A stretch of DNA of 64,000 nucleotides from Nitrospinae bacterium CG11_big_fil_rev_8_21_14_0_20_45_15. GTDB lineage: Bacteria > Nitrospinota > Nitrospinia > Nitrospinales > VA-1. The number at the start of each line of letters is the position of its first letter. Positions within the stretch are counted from its first letter, which is position 1. The stretch spans positions 62,001 through 126,000 of the forward strand of contig PCWG01000032.1 in NCBI GenBank assembly GCA_002787235.1, written 5' to 3'. This document shows, one piece after another, positions 8,674-16,614 of the stretch. The position numbers and the translations under genes are program-made. Under the pieces are notes generated by a model. It made no database searches and was not told the DNA's origin. It saw nothing but the letters and a program-made list of their open reading frames with translations.

Positions 8674-9006
8674 CTAAAGAATATCAGTGCCAATGTAAAT
8701 TGAAGAAGTACAATTTACAGAGGGGAATTCTTCTTCAGGACAAAAATTAGAGTATTTTTTTACTGATCGGCATTTCTTGCAAATAATAAAGTGGATGCCC
8801 TGGCAATGCATTTTTTTGTGAAAATTTATGTTTTCACTGATGGGTTCGGTGAGTGTTGCTTGTGATTTCATGAGATGGGCGTTCAATTTTTTGACGATTT
8901 GCAATGCTGAATGGTTTAACAAAGCAGATTCATCAGAGAAATATTCAAGTTCTTGAGTGTGTAAGTCGCTTATATACTGGAGATGCTCGTCCTGTTGTAA
9001 GTATTT
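8674..9006 (-). pseudogene. Possible gene remnant with Cys motif, no clear start
   Basis: The minus-strand frame is open from a TGA at 9007-9009 to the TAG at 8674-8676 and reads like protein throughout (for example 'HLQYISDLHTQELEYFSDE'). No ATG, GTG or TTG occurs before the TTG at 8922. The first ATG would give only about 65 residues. The later part has 'FIICKKCRSVKKYSNFC', distantly like the Cys motif that often ends sensor proteins of the PAS or receiver type. I read it as a decayed fragment of a larger gene. A short real gene starting at 8922 is the alternative. Confidence 0.3.
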
Positions 9007-9081
9007 TCATTTCTGGCACTGGAATTGCTTATACTATTGAAAGATTGTAACTTTCATCAAGATTGATTGGGATTGAACGCT

Positions 9082-9639
9082 ATGAACGCTATGAAAATGA
9101 TGTGCTGGGTTTCTCTGTTATTGTTTTTAACGGCTTGTGAAGTCAAAATGGGTCCTTCGGAATATTGGTCTAAAATATTTCGTACGCAATCGGACTCCAG
9201 TTATTACAAGGAAAAGATGGAAAGCCTGATTGAAGCTGTATCAAAAAATATTACAGATTATGAAATCAACAAGGTGGCGGTCATGGATTTGACCGATGAA
9301 ATGGGCGAAGCTCCTATTCTGGGAGAATACCTTGCCTCTCGTATCATCGAAGCCGTCACTAATGTGAAGGTGTTTCGGGTGGCGCAGAAGGGTGAGGTAA
9401 ACCAGGCATTGATTCAATTGAATTTGAAGCCGTCTTATGTTTATTCAAAAGGGGAATTGGCAAGTCTGGGCAAGGTGTTAAATTCTCAAGCGGTGTTGAC
9501 AGGGAAAATCACCGATCTGGGGACGAATCTCGACGTTCATGTGGCCTTGACGGATGTTGCAACGGGTGAAGTCATTTCTTCTGCGACTGAAAATTTGAAT
9601 CGGACAAAATTTGCTGTTGAGATGTTGCGCCATCACTAG
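9082..9639 (+). CDS. FlgO-like lipoprotein
   Basis: This 185-residue protein is placed from the ATG at 9082; the frame has further ATGs at 9091 and 9097 and a TTG at 9067. The N-terminus is a lipoprotein signal with lipobox 'LTAC', so it should be lipid-anchored, probably in the outer membrane. The body (residues about 50-180) contains 'KVAVMDLTDEMG', a conserved mid region with 'VFRVAQKGEVNQAL' and 'VLTGKITDLGTNLDVHVAL', a layout seen in the FlgO and CsgG-related lipoprotein family, which oligomerise or bind envelope structures. No flagellar or curli genes are near, so the partner is unknown. Confidence 0.7.
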   Translation: MNAMKMMCWVSLLLFLTACEVKMGPSEYWSKIFRTQSDSSYYKEKMESLIEAVSKNITDYEINKVAVMDLTDEMGEAPILGEYLASRIIEAVTNVKVFRVAQKGEVNQALIQLNLKPSYVYSKGELASLGKVLNSQAVLTGKITDLGTNLDVHVALTDVATGEVISSATENLNRTKFAVEMLRHH

Positions 9640-9761
9640 AAGCGAGATGAGTGCTTTTTTTGATGGAAAGGTTCAAAGGTGTTTGGCATTTATTTTATTT
9701 TGCTTTATTCTAATGCCTGATTTGTGATCTTTAACCTGCAATGATGGGAAGGTCAAACTCA

Positions 9762-10088
9762 ATGCACTCGCTTCGCTATCTCTGTTTAGTTCTTTTGTTT
9801 CTTATGGCTTCGGCTTGTGGTTCTGTGGGTAAGGATTTTGACACACAACTGATCGATGGAATTCAGAAAGGGGAAACCAGCCAAACACAAATTCTGGATA
9901 TGTTTGGGCTTCCTTTCAAAGAAGGCACAGAAGACGGTCGCACGATGTGGACCTATCAATGGGATTACTGGAGCTTGTTCGAGGACAATAAATCCAAGGG
10001 CCTGGTTATTTTATTCAATGATAAAAATCGGGTTTTGGCCTACCGCTACACCACCACTGATTTTAAAAAGCAAACTCCAGTAAAGTGA
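9762..10088 (+). CDS. SmpA/BamE-like small lipoprotein
   Basis: This 108-residue protein begins at the ATG at 9762, with GGGAAGG 9 bases upstream; the ATG at 9741 overlaps poorly with any binding site. A signal peptide ends in the lipobox 'ASAC'. The mature part has 'GIQKGETSQTQILDMFGLP' and a Trp-rich segment, the pattern of the SmpA/OmlA (BamE-like) fold, which often serves as an outer-membrane assembly or chaperone module. The stop codon overlaps the start of the next gene (TGATG), so the two are translationally coupled. It is not necessarily the BamE of the BAM complex. Confidence 0.7.
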   Translation: MHSLRYLCLVLLFLMASACGSVGKDFDTQLIDGIQKGETSQTQILDMFGLPFKEGTEDGRTMWTYQWDYWSLFEDNKSKGLVILFNDKNRVLAYRYTTTDFKKQTPVK

Positions 10089-10750
10089 TGGTTTCAAAAA
10101 AACGTCTCATTTCTCTTCTCATCTACGATTTTGACGGCACTCTGGTCGATACGCTGGAAGACATTGCATGGTCGGTCAACCGGGTTCTTCAGAATCTTCA
10201 ATTGCAGACTTTATCTGTGGAAACCGTTCGGGGTTTTGTTGGCAATGGAGTGGTTCCCTTGATGTCTCGTTCTATCGTCGCGGCGGGTGGCGGAGAGGGC
10301 GATGTGGATTGCGCGGTGGATCTTTTCAAATCTTTTTATGCCGGGCATCTTCTGGAGCAAACCTGTTTCTACCCAAACTGTCGGGAAACCATCGAAGCGT
10401 TTGCTGGAAAATTTCAGGCCATTCTTTCGAACAAGCCCTCAGCATTCATCGAACAAATCCTGACCGGCTTGAACTTTCGTCAGCCCTTCCACGCCATTGT
10501 GGGCGGCGATACCTACCTGAGTAAAAAACCCGATCCGGAAGGATTGCTCAAACTCATCGAAAAATTTGAGATCGACCCATCGAACGTATTGCTTGTCGGG
10601 GACAGTGCCGTTGATGTGGAAACTGGGAAACGGGCGGGGGTGATGACCGTAGCGGTGAGTTACGGCTTTTGCAACCCGCGTTCCAACAAAGACTTCGCAC
10701 CGGATTGTGTGATCGACGATCTCTCGCAGTTGCAAGAGTTGATTCAATGA
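10088..10750 (+). CDS. HAD-family phosphatase, phosphoglycolate phosphatase-like
   Basis: This 220-residue hydrolase starts at the ATG at 10088, overlapping the preceding stop; GTG at 10085 is possible. Motif I is 'DFDGTLVDT' with both Asp residues, motif II is Ser-Asn in 'ILSNKPSA', the Lys of motif III is in 'SKKPDPEGL', and motif IV is 'VGDSAVDVETG'. An alpha-helical cap of C1 type lies between motifs I and II. This is the full set for a Gph-like phosphatase acting on small phosphorylated metabolites such as 2-phosphoglycolate. The substrate cannot be read from sequence. A hairpin terminator follows directly. Confidence 0.85.
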   Translation: MVSKKRLISLLIYDFDGTLVDTLEDIAWSVNRVLQNLQLQTLSVETVRGFVGNGVVPLMSRSIVAAGGGEGDVDCAVDLFKSFYAGHLLEQTCFYPNCRETIEAFAGKFQAILSNKPSAFIEQILTGLNFRQPFHAIVGGDTYLSKKPDPEGLLKLIEKFEIDPSNVLLVGDSAVDVETGKRAGVMTVAVSYGFCNPRSNKDFAPDCVIDDLSQLQELIQ

Positions 10751-10767
10751 ACCCGTTGCGGGTTTTT
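10750..10767 (+). terminator. Rho-independent terminator after the HAD phosphatase gene
   Basis: AACCCG and CGGGTT form a 6-bp stem with a 3-base loop, running into a short T-tract. It overlaps the stop codon of the HAD gene and separates it from the convergent radical SAM gene. Confidence 0.65.
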
Positions 10768-10771
10768 CAGA

Positions 10772-12433
10772 TCAGCAGATGCCGCAGATTTTGCAAACCG
10801 CAGTGTCGCAAACAGGGGTTCGCCCTGCTTTGAGTCCACGCTGATAATCTTCCCAAAGAAAATTGTTGCGGTAACCGTGGTCGATGATGTCCCAGGGCAA
10901 AACGCTGTCTTTTTCGTACTGCCGGTAGACAAACGATTCGACGAGCGGGTGAAAACGCTTGAGCGCGCTTTTGGCGTCGTATCCGTTGTCGAGGTATTCC
11001 AGAAAGAAATCCAGAAGACGCCGATCGCCGCGCGACAGACAGGTCTGCAAATACGCTTCGTTGGGCGAACCAAAACTCATTTTTAAATTCTGCATGCGTC
11101 CCAAAGCTTTGCGAATCTTCATGAATTTTTTCTTCAAAGATCCCACAGAATCCATTGTGTGCCATTGAAAGGGCGTACCGGGCTTGGGAACCAACGGGCT
11201 GAGGCTGATGGTGACTCGCCCGATTTTTTTGTTCTTCTGCGAAGCTTCAATATAAGCCTTCATGATGCGTTCGGTCAGGCGGATGAACGCATCGATGTCT
11301 TCATCGGTCTCGCCGGGCAGTCCGACGATGGAATAAATTTTCAGATGCAGGATGCCTTTTTCCGTCAGGAACCGGCATTTCTCGACAATGAAGTCATCGG
11401 TCGCCGCTTTGTTGATGACATCTCGCATGCGTTCGGACGGACCATCGACCGCAACTGTCAAAGTTTTCTGACCGCTTTGCAGGATCAAATCGACCAATTC
11501 ATCGGTCAAGGTTTCCATGCGCAGTGAGGAGAACGACAAGGTTTTGCCTTCCGCCGTGATGCGTTTGGCGAGACCCATCAAATCAGGGTGATCGGTCACC
11601 GAAGGACCGATCAAGCCAATGGTTTGGCTTTCTGCTCCTGCACTTTTAAGAGAGGCAGATAAGGAATCGTAGGTGCGTTGCAAATCTGGAATTCGGGGCG
11701 GACGATAGATGAAACCAGCGGTGCAAAATCGGCAGGCCCAGATACAGCCGCGAGTAGCCTCTAACAAGGCCATGTCTTTGAAAGTGGAGTCGCCGCCATG
11801 CAGAACGGAATGCGAACACAGGTCTTCCTGCAGAGGAGTCCAGTAACGAATCACCCGTTTGGGAGCTTTGCCGGAAACATCAAAACCCGCAAAATTGAAA
11901 CCCTCGTAACGCGGTTCGTAAAGTTTGGGAACGTAGACACCGGGGATATGCACGCTGTCGTCGAGAGCTTCTTTCAAGCTCAAATCACCACGCGCACTCA
12001 AAAAATTGAAAAACGATTCCGCCATTTGTTCCGCTTCGCCAACGAGGAAAGCGTCCATGCAATCGGCCAAGGGTTCCGGGTTGATGAAGATCGCGGAACC
12101 ACCGGCGATGATGAGGGGCGCATTGGCGTTGCGTAGCCGTCGTTCAAGGTTCAGCCCCATGTACTTCATGATGCGGACGACGTGCAGATAATCGGGTTCG
12201 AAAGAAATCGAAAATGCCACCACGTCGAATTCTTGTACGGGCAAACCTTGATCGTGAGAACGTATCTCATCGGCAGGAATATCAGCCGACTCAGGAGTCC
12301 AATCTTTGGGAAGGCTGTAACGATCGCAATCGACACCTTCCATCGCATTCAGCAAACCATAAACGCGCTGAAAACCCAAATTGTCGAGAGCCACATCGGC
12401 AGTGTTGGGGTAGACCAGTAAAACTTTTATCAT
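10772..12433 (-). CDS. Radical SAM protein with B12-binding-like N-terminal domain (TIGR03960-like)
   Basis: This protein has 553 residues. Residues 1-180 resemble a cobalamin-binding Rossmann domain (VLLVYPNTADVALDN, later 'IIAGGSAIFINPEP'). The radical SAM cluster motif is 'CIWACRFC' near residue 235, followed by a TIM-barrel core with 'LRMETLTDELVDLI' and 'VGLPGETDEDID'. The C-terminus ends in a Cys cluster (CKICGIC) that could bind another Fe-S cluster. The layout matches the uncharacterised radical SAM family often tagged TIGR03960. The reaction is unknown. It is convergent with the HAD gene and divergent from the TrpD-like gene. Confidence 0.82.
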   Translation of the reverse strand: MIKVLLVYPNTADVALDNLGFQRVYGLLNAMEGVDCDRYSLPKDWTPESADIPADEIRSHDQGLPVQEFDVVAFSISFEPDYLHVVRIMKYMGLNLERRLRNANAPLIIAGGSAIFINPEPLADCMDAFLVGEAEQMAESFFNFLSARGDLSLKEALDDSVHIPGVYVPKLYEPRYEGFNFAGFDVSGKAPKRVIRYWTPLQEDLCSHSVLHGGDSTFKDMALLEATRGCIWACRFCTAGFIYRPPRIPDLQRTYDSLSASLKSAGAESQTIGLIGPSVTDHPDLMGLAKRITAEGKTLSFSSLRMETLTDELVDLILQSGQKTLTVAVDGPSERMRDVINKAATDDFIVEKCRFLTEKGILHLKIYSIVGLPGETDEDIDAFIRLTERIMKAYIEASQKNKKIGRVTISLSPLVPKPGTPFQWHTMDSVGSLKKKFMKIRKALGRMQNLKMSFGSPNEAYLQTCLSRGDRRLLDFFLEYLDNGYDAKSALKRFHPLVESFVYRQYEKDSVLPWDIIDHGYRNNFLWEDYQRGLKAGRTPVCDTAVCKICGIC

Positions 12434-12524
12434 GCAGTGCTCAAATAATTAAAGGGATAGCGGTTGCCCGGTGAATGAAACAAGGCTAACATGAAACCAC
12501 CTGTATCTGCCAGAAACTAAAACC

Positions 12525-13643
12525 ATGCGACAAAAAATTTCACAAGACACCGCTCCCGAAGAGCGGATGAAAAGCTATATAGAACGCATCGCCGCCGGAC
12601 CGCGCCTGAGCAAAGATCTCTCTGAAGATGAAGCTGAAGACGCACTGGAATTGATCTTGAACAGCAGTGTCTCCGACATCCGCTCCGCAGTATTTCTGAT
12701 CGCGCAACGTATGAAACACGAAACGCAGGAAGAAAATATCGGGGCATGGAAGGCACTCGCCAAAACCGCTCCCGATTGTTACACACTTCCCTTAGTACGC
12801 TTGTTGCAAATCGCCGATGCTTTTGATGGTGTCGTGCGTGTGCCTTATTTTGGTTTCTACGCCATACCGCTCATTGCCGAATTGGGATTGCCGACCTGCG
12901 GGCTTTCCGCGCAATCCCTGCCTCCCAAGTTTGGTGTCACCTTCGAAGATTTGCTCGTCGAGCATTATGCCTGCCCGGCCGTTGAAGCAGGCGATCGCTC
13001 GCGCATTTCAGCTTTGGAAAAATTCCGATGGGGTTACCTGCCGCTGAGCCTCGCGCACCCGGCATTGAATCGCCTGGCCCCGTTGCGGAGAGAACTGGTC
13101 AAACGCACCCTGCTGTCCACACTGGAAAAACTTCTGCAACCCGTGCGCGTTCAAGTCGGTGGCAACTACCTCGCCTCAAGTTATTTTCACAAAGGCTATG
13201 AAGAGGCCATGCTGGCTGTTTCGAGACTGGGCGGATTCGACCGGGTGGTTTTCGGCAACGGACACGAAGGGACCACGCTTTACGGCGTGCACAAACCCGC
13301 AAAAATTTTTCGCAGGAAAGACACATCCGGGCCGGAAGAAATCGGTCTTTCCAGTGAGAAGATTTTTTCAGCAGAAATTGCAGAAAACATCCACACCGCT
13401 TTTGAAACCATGAAGGACACCGCGACCACAGCGGAAAACATCGCGCGCCTGGGTGAAGAAGCCCTCAGCAAAGGGACAGGCCCCGCAGTCCCGCTCATCG
13501 CCTGCCAAACCGCGACCCTGCGGGTTCTGTTCGAGCAATGCACGGACCCTTCATCGGCCTATAAGCAAGCCCTTGCCGTGATGAAAGAAGGCCGGGTTCA
13601 TCAATCGCTCATGAACTATTTGAAGTTTATTAAAAATTGTTAA
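12525..13643 (+). CDS. TrpD2/YbiB-like glycosyltransferase family 3 protein
   Basis: This 372-residue protein resembles anthranilate phosphoribosyltransferase in fold. The N-terminal helical domain (residues about 15-95) has 'LSEDEAEDALELILN' and 'DIRSAVFLIAQRMK'. The C-terminal alpha/beta domain has a Gly-containing turn, 'VGGNYLASSYFHKGYEEAML', and the nucleotide-type loop 'GNGHEGTTLYGVHKP'. The usual TrpD glycine-rich phosphoribosyl-pyrophosphate loop is not well conserved. No other trp gene is near. This is the pattern of the YbiB/TrpD2 group, reported to bind nucleic acid and not to make tryptophan. I assign it to that group with moderate certainty. Confidence 0.72.
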   Translation: MRQKISQDTAPEERMKSYIERIAAGPRLSKDLSEDEAEDALELILNSSVSDIRSAVFLIAQRMKHETQEENIGAWKALAKTAPDCYTLPLVRLLQIADAFDGVVRVPYFGFYAIPLIAELGLPTCGLSAQSLPPKFGVTFEDLLVEHYACPAVEAGDRSRISALEKFRWGYLPLSLAHPALNRLAPLRRELVKRTLLSTLEKLLQPVRVQVGGNYLASSYFHKGYEEAMLAVSRLGGFDRVVFGNGHEGTTLYGVHKPAKIFRRKDTSGPEEIGLSSEKIFSAEIAENIHTAFETMKDTATTAENIARLGEEALSKGTGPAVPLIACQTATLRVLFEQCTDPSSAYKQALAVMKEGRVHQSLMNYLKFIKNC

Positions 13644-13776
13644 ACTTCATAAATATCTAAGAATTTGTGTAAGATAGGCTTTTGACTTGGCATAGAAAAT
13701 CAGTCGAGCTCTTTAGAAAAAATTAAGAAAGAGGAAGTGAATGGAAATATTAAGGCTGAAAAAGGAAAGAAAAAAG

Positions 13777-13796
13777 GATCAAGTGCGCTCTTGACT
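13777..13796 (+). repeat. REP-like palindrome copy
   Basis: An imperfect ATCAAG...CTTGAC palindrome preceded by AAAAGG. It is a diverged copy of the GGGGTCAAG-N6-CTTGAC element found twice more at the edges of this island. It abuts the truncated end of the left transposase fragment. Confidence 0.5.
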
Positions 13797-13800
13797 ATAA

Positions 13801-13869
13801 CCGATTCAAGCCACGATTCACCACATGATAAACTGCACCCGGAAACTCAATGCATAAAGGTTGGCTCAT
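13801..13869 (-). pseudogene. REP-associated (Y1) transposase, 5' fragment, left copy
   Basis: Reading leftward from the ATG at 13869, 23 codons encode 'MSQPLCIEFPGAVYHV', then 'VNRGLNR', and then leave the family sequence at 13801 and hit a stop within two codons. This is the conserved N-terminus of IS200-like REP-associated tyrosine transposases, normally over 200 residues. The catalytic His-X-His and Tyr are missing, so it cannot be active. An inverted partner copy lies at 16420. Confidence 0.75.
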
Positions 13870-13923
13870 GATCTTAGAATAAACATTATGCCACCTGTAG
13901 TCAAGAACGGACTTGACCCCTTT
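13801..13923 (-). repeat. Left arm of 123-bp inverted repeat (REP plus transposase 5' end)
   Basis: The reverse complement of 13801-13923 aligns without gaps to 16366-16488, with about 110 of 123 bases identical by my count. It contains the GTCAAG-N6-CTTGAC palindrome (13900-13917), a 30-bp leader and the first 23 codons of the transposase. The two arms face inward and enclose the IS3 remnant and three AT-rich genes. Confidence 0.8.
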
Positions 13924-13928
13924 ACTTT

Positions 13929-14039
13929 ATGACCCCTTTATTTTTTGAATATATCGAAGTGTTTTACAATAGGGAGCGTCGTCATTCGCACTTGGGCTAT
14001 CTCAGCCCGGCAGACTTTGAGAAGCAACATGCGGCCTAA
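13929..14039 (+). pseudogene. IS3-family transposase OrfB, C-terminal remnant
   Basis: The last 36 codons of an IS3/IS150-type transposase are present: 'YIEVFYNRERRHSHLGYLSP' is the typical C-terminal segment, ending 'ADFEKQHAA' and TAA at 14037-14039. The rest of the element, including the DDE catalytic core, is absent. The following bases (about 14045-14070) probably include the former right end of the insertion sequence. It begins immediately inside the left inverted-repeat arm. Confidence 0.8.
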
Positions 14040-14217
14040 CTTCGTGTCCACATATTCCGGGTAAGATCATTGCTTCAATTGCCCTAGATTTAATAAATCG
14101 ATTAATTATTGTGCCTACCAATGTGATAAGATAAGATTCATATCACAATTTTATCAAAAAAAAGAATATTAAAACTTAATATTTTCTAAGCAACTAAACT
14201 ATGGTAGCTAAATTAAA

Positions 14218-15027
14218 ATGTTTTTAAATATTGAGAATAAAGCAATAGAATCTTTTAATAGGCATTTTCTTGAAGGCGTACATTGTGAAATTGAATTCTC
14301 AGAGGTCACATCCGAGACTTTAATTAACAATGAAGAGGCGTTCAAGCGCGAATTTAATAGAATTGGATTTGCGAGTTTTAAAAAAATAAAGGAAAATTCA
14401 TTTGCCATTGAGGCCACAGGGGAAAGTGGCAACATTATTACATCGGTTAATCAACAAGGCAAATTTAAAGGATATTTGTGGGAAAGTGCAGACCCCAAAC
14501 GGAATGTTCAAATTAATCTGACTCAGCTTCTAACGTCCGATTATTCCTACAGTGGATTTGACAATTTTCATTCAAATTTAAATGCGGAATTGAAGATAAT
14601 TGAAGAACTGTTGGGAAAGCGCACAGTTAAAAAAATTGGCTTAAAAAAAGTCAATAAAATTCAGATTAGTAGTGTCCAATCTGTTGAAGATATAGGTATA
14701 TTATTTAATTCAAATTTGTTAGGCGGCGTAAGAAGCGGAATTGGAGAAATAGAAGATACTGTATTCACAGAAGAAAAACTCGTTTTTAAAAAAGAACAGA
14801 TTGTCGCCATTTTGACAATTAGTTTAAGTAAAATTAAAGAAAATGTGTTTGGAGTTAAGTTAGAATTAGATTGTATTTGCCTATCAGAATTTGACTCAAT
14901 TGATAAAGTGAATGAGACACTTTCTAAAATAAATCAATTTCAGTATAACTTATTCAACTGGTCGATCACTGAAGATTTTATTAAAATTTTGAGGTCATCT
15001 GATGACGAGTCTATTAACATTTCCTGA
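14218..15027 (+). CDS. TIGR04255-like protein, first gene of accessory cassette
   Basis: This protein has 269 residues and AT-rich codons unlike the neighbouring conserved genes. The early 'LEGVHCEIEFSEVTSETL' and the late 'LSKINQFQYNLFNWSITEDF' match the layout I know for the sporadically distributed TIGR04255 family: an N-terminal ferredoxin-like strand region, and a C-terminal helix with Phe and a Thr-Glu pair. The function of that family is unknown. No signal peptide or membrane segment is seen. The coding end overlaps the next gene by 26 bases, showing translational coupling. The binding site upstream of this ATG is weak. Confidence 0.6.
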   Translation: MFLNIENKAIESFNRHFLEGVHCEIEFSEVTSETLINNEEAFKREFNRIGFASFKKIKENSFAIEATGESGNIITSVNQQGKFKGYLWESADPKRNVQINLTQLLTSDYSYSGFDNFHSNLNAELKIIEELLGKRTVKKIGLKKVNKIQISSVQSVEDIGILFNSNLLGGVRSGIGEIEDTVFTEEKLVFKKEQIVAILTISLSKIKENVFGVKLELDCICLSEFDSIDKVNETLSKINQFQYNLFNWSITEDFIKILRSSDDESINIS

Positions 15028-15742
15028 GACTGAAGTTACCGAACCAATATCGAGTCTATCGACATTTTCCGAGACTGAATTTGACAAAATGTTTAATCCA
15101 TCTGAATTCAAGATTAATGTTGTCTTGAATAGGATTATTCCTAAAAAACTTAAATTGGGTGTCCAGAAAAAAGATGTCCACAAAAGAAAATACATAATTT
15201 TTAATGAAGCTATTAATGCTGATAATTTAGAAAGAGGCTTCAAAGAGGATGCTTCTCTATTGATCCCTTTTATATCGAAAAATAACTTTTACTCCCAAGA
15301 AACCAATTTCGTTTTACATACTAAAATAACAGATATTAATGAATCTGATAATCATACAGATCTGTGGAACGATGTTGATAAATTTAACAATACCTATTTA
15401 GCAAGCAAAGCCAGAATTAAGTCTTTTAAAGAAATAGGTGAAAATTGGGATTCAATGGGTAGTGCTGCGCCAAGTGAATTATCAATTCGAAATGCGCTGT
15501 TTGCGTTAGAGTTGTTGAAAGATAGTATGATTTTCCCAAATTCAATTAATCCATCCTCCGATGAAGGAATTGTTTTTGAGTTTAGTCTGAATAAAAATTA
15601 TTTTATCTTTGAGTTTTACAACGATGGGGACATAGTTTTTCTAAAAGACATAAAGGATGGTTCAGTTAGTGAACCAATGGCATTTGATATTAGTTCAAGT
15701 GAAATTAAAGAAAAAATCCGTGAAATTAACACAATCGATTAG
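15002..15742 (+). CDS. Hypothetical protein, second gene of accessory cassette
   Basis: This 246-residue protein begins at the ATG at 15002, with GAGG 7 bases upstream inside the preceding gene. The C-terminal half has 'ENWDSMGSAAPSELSIRNA', then 'DEGIVFEFSLNKNYFIFEFY', a module I have seen in proteins encoded beside TIGR04255 genes: a Trp-Asp-x-x-Gly motif, an Ala-containing helix, then a beta hairpin. The N-terminal half is not recognised. An unusual direct repeat of residues near the start (LTFPETEVTEPIS and STFSETEFD) suggests a small internal duplication. No enzymatic function can be assigned. Confidence 0.6.
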   Translation: MTSLLTFPETEVTEPISSLSTFSETEFDKMFNPSEFKINVVLNRIIPKKLKLGVQKKDVHKRKYIIFNEAINADNLERGFKEDASLLIPFISKNNFYSQETNFVLHTKITDINESDNHTDLWNDVDKFNNTYLASKARIKSFKEIGENWDSMGSAAPSELSIRNALFALELLKDSMIFPNSINPSSDEGIVFEFSLNKNYFIFEFYNDGDIVFLKDIKDGSVSEPMAFDISSSEIKEKIREINTID

Positions 15743-15749
15743 ACGTTTA

Positions 15750-16253
15750 ATGAAATTGTGTGACCCCCACTGCAAGAAAAAAAAAATTCCTCAACATTTG
15801 CATCAGAATGGCAGATTAGCTGATCCGTCATTTGATAGAAATGAGCGTATTTATATTAGGTTTCGGGAATTTGAAGATAATAAACCTACTTTATGCGATG
15901 GAAAAGTTAGTGCGGCAATATTTAAAACCGAGAAGCAGTCCTCGAATAGAGAAAAATATTCAAAATCACCCACAGATGTTTTGTTTGAAACTAATGGAGA
16001 TCACAAATTTTCATGGGGAATTGTCGAATTGATGTCCAGAGAAATTTGTGAAACCACTTTTCCGCATCCCAATACAGAAACTTCATATTCGTTTAGAGTT
16101 ATTCATGATCCGGTACAATGTATGTATCCGCATTCCGAGATAAGGATTTTCGAAAATGGAAATTTGGTTGAATCCATTAAGCCCAAATCTGTTAAAAATT
16201 TGATTAAATATAAATGGAGAGAAATAAGTTCTGTTTTGAAGAAACCAAGTTAA
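15750..16253 (+). CDS. Hypothetical His/Cys-containing protein, third gene of cassette
   Basis: This 167-residue protein begins at the ATG at 15750, only 7 bases after the preceding stop. An open frame reaches further upstream inside the second gene but is less likely to be used. The start has 'KLCDPHCKKKKIPQHLHQNG', with two Cys and several His that could bind metal. The middle has 'NREKYSKSPTDVLFETNG' and the later part 'FRVIHDPVQCMYPHSEIRI'. The conserved look of the His-Asp-Pro and Met-Tyr-Pro-His motifs suggests an enzyme or a specific binding protein. I do not recognise a named family. Confidence 0.55.
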   Translation: MKLCDPHCKKKKIPQHLHQNGRLADPSFDRNERIYIRFREFEDNKPTLCDGKVSAAIFKTEKQSSNREKYSKSPTDVLFETNGDHKFSWGIVELMSREICETTFPHPNTETSYSFRVIHDPVQCMYPHSEIRIFENGNLVESIKPKSVKNLIKYKWREISSVLKKPS

Positions 16254-16365
16254 TACTACTTTTCACATCATCCAATTTACCCCTCCTCCAAAAGCTGTAA
16301 TTATAAAAATCTATGCGAAGAATATGTTGAAATTGACAATTCAACACAAAAAAAAGGGGTCAAGA

Positions 16366-16488
16366 AAAGGGGTCAAGTCCGTTCTTGACGACAGTTTGTG
16401 TAATGTTTATTCTAAGATCATGAGCCGACCTTTACATATTGAGTTTCCGGGTGCAGTTTATCATGTAATGAATCGTGGGCTGAATCGG
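16366..16488 (+). repeat. Right arm of 123-bp inverted repeat (REP plus transposase 5' end)
   Basis: This is the partner of 13801-13923 in opposite orientation. The palindrome core GTCAAG-N6-CTTGAC is at 16372-16389, preceded by an additional partial AAAAGGGGTCAAG at about 16353-16364. The arm covers the leader and the first 23 codons of the transposase fragment. Confidence 0.8.
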
Positions 16489-16566
16489 AACTCTATCTTT
16501 CTCGAAAATAAAAATTATGAGCTGTTCGGGGAAACCCTTGAGCAGGGTTGCCGCTTTTTTGAGTAG
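16420..16566 (+). pseudogene. REP-associated (Y1) transposase, 5' fragment, right copy
   Basis: From the ATG at 16420, family-like sequence runs for about 36 codons (MSRPLHIEFPGAVYHV, then 'MNRGLNRNSIFLENKNYELF'). It then changes to an unrelated short tail ending at TAG 16564-16566. The catalytic region is missing. The break near 16527 probably marks the junction with the DNA downstream of mnmE. Confidence 0.75.
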
Positions 16567-16614
16567 CGTATAACTATTCAGGTTGGGAATACGTGTGATT
16601 TAAGGTCAATAAAA

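Noticed and set aside
16420-16566. Active REP-associated transposase
   Set aside because: Only about 36 family codons remain and the His-X-His and Tyr region is missing in both copies.
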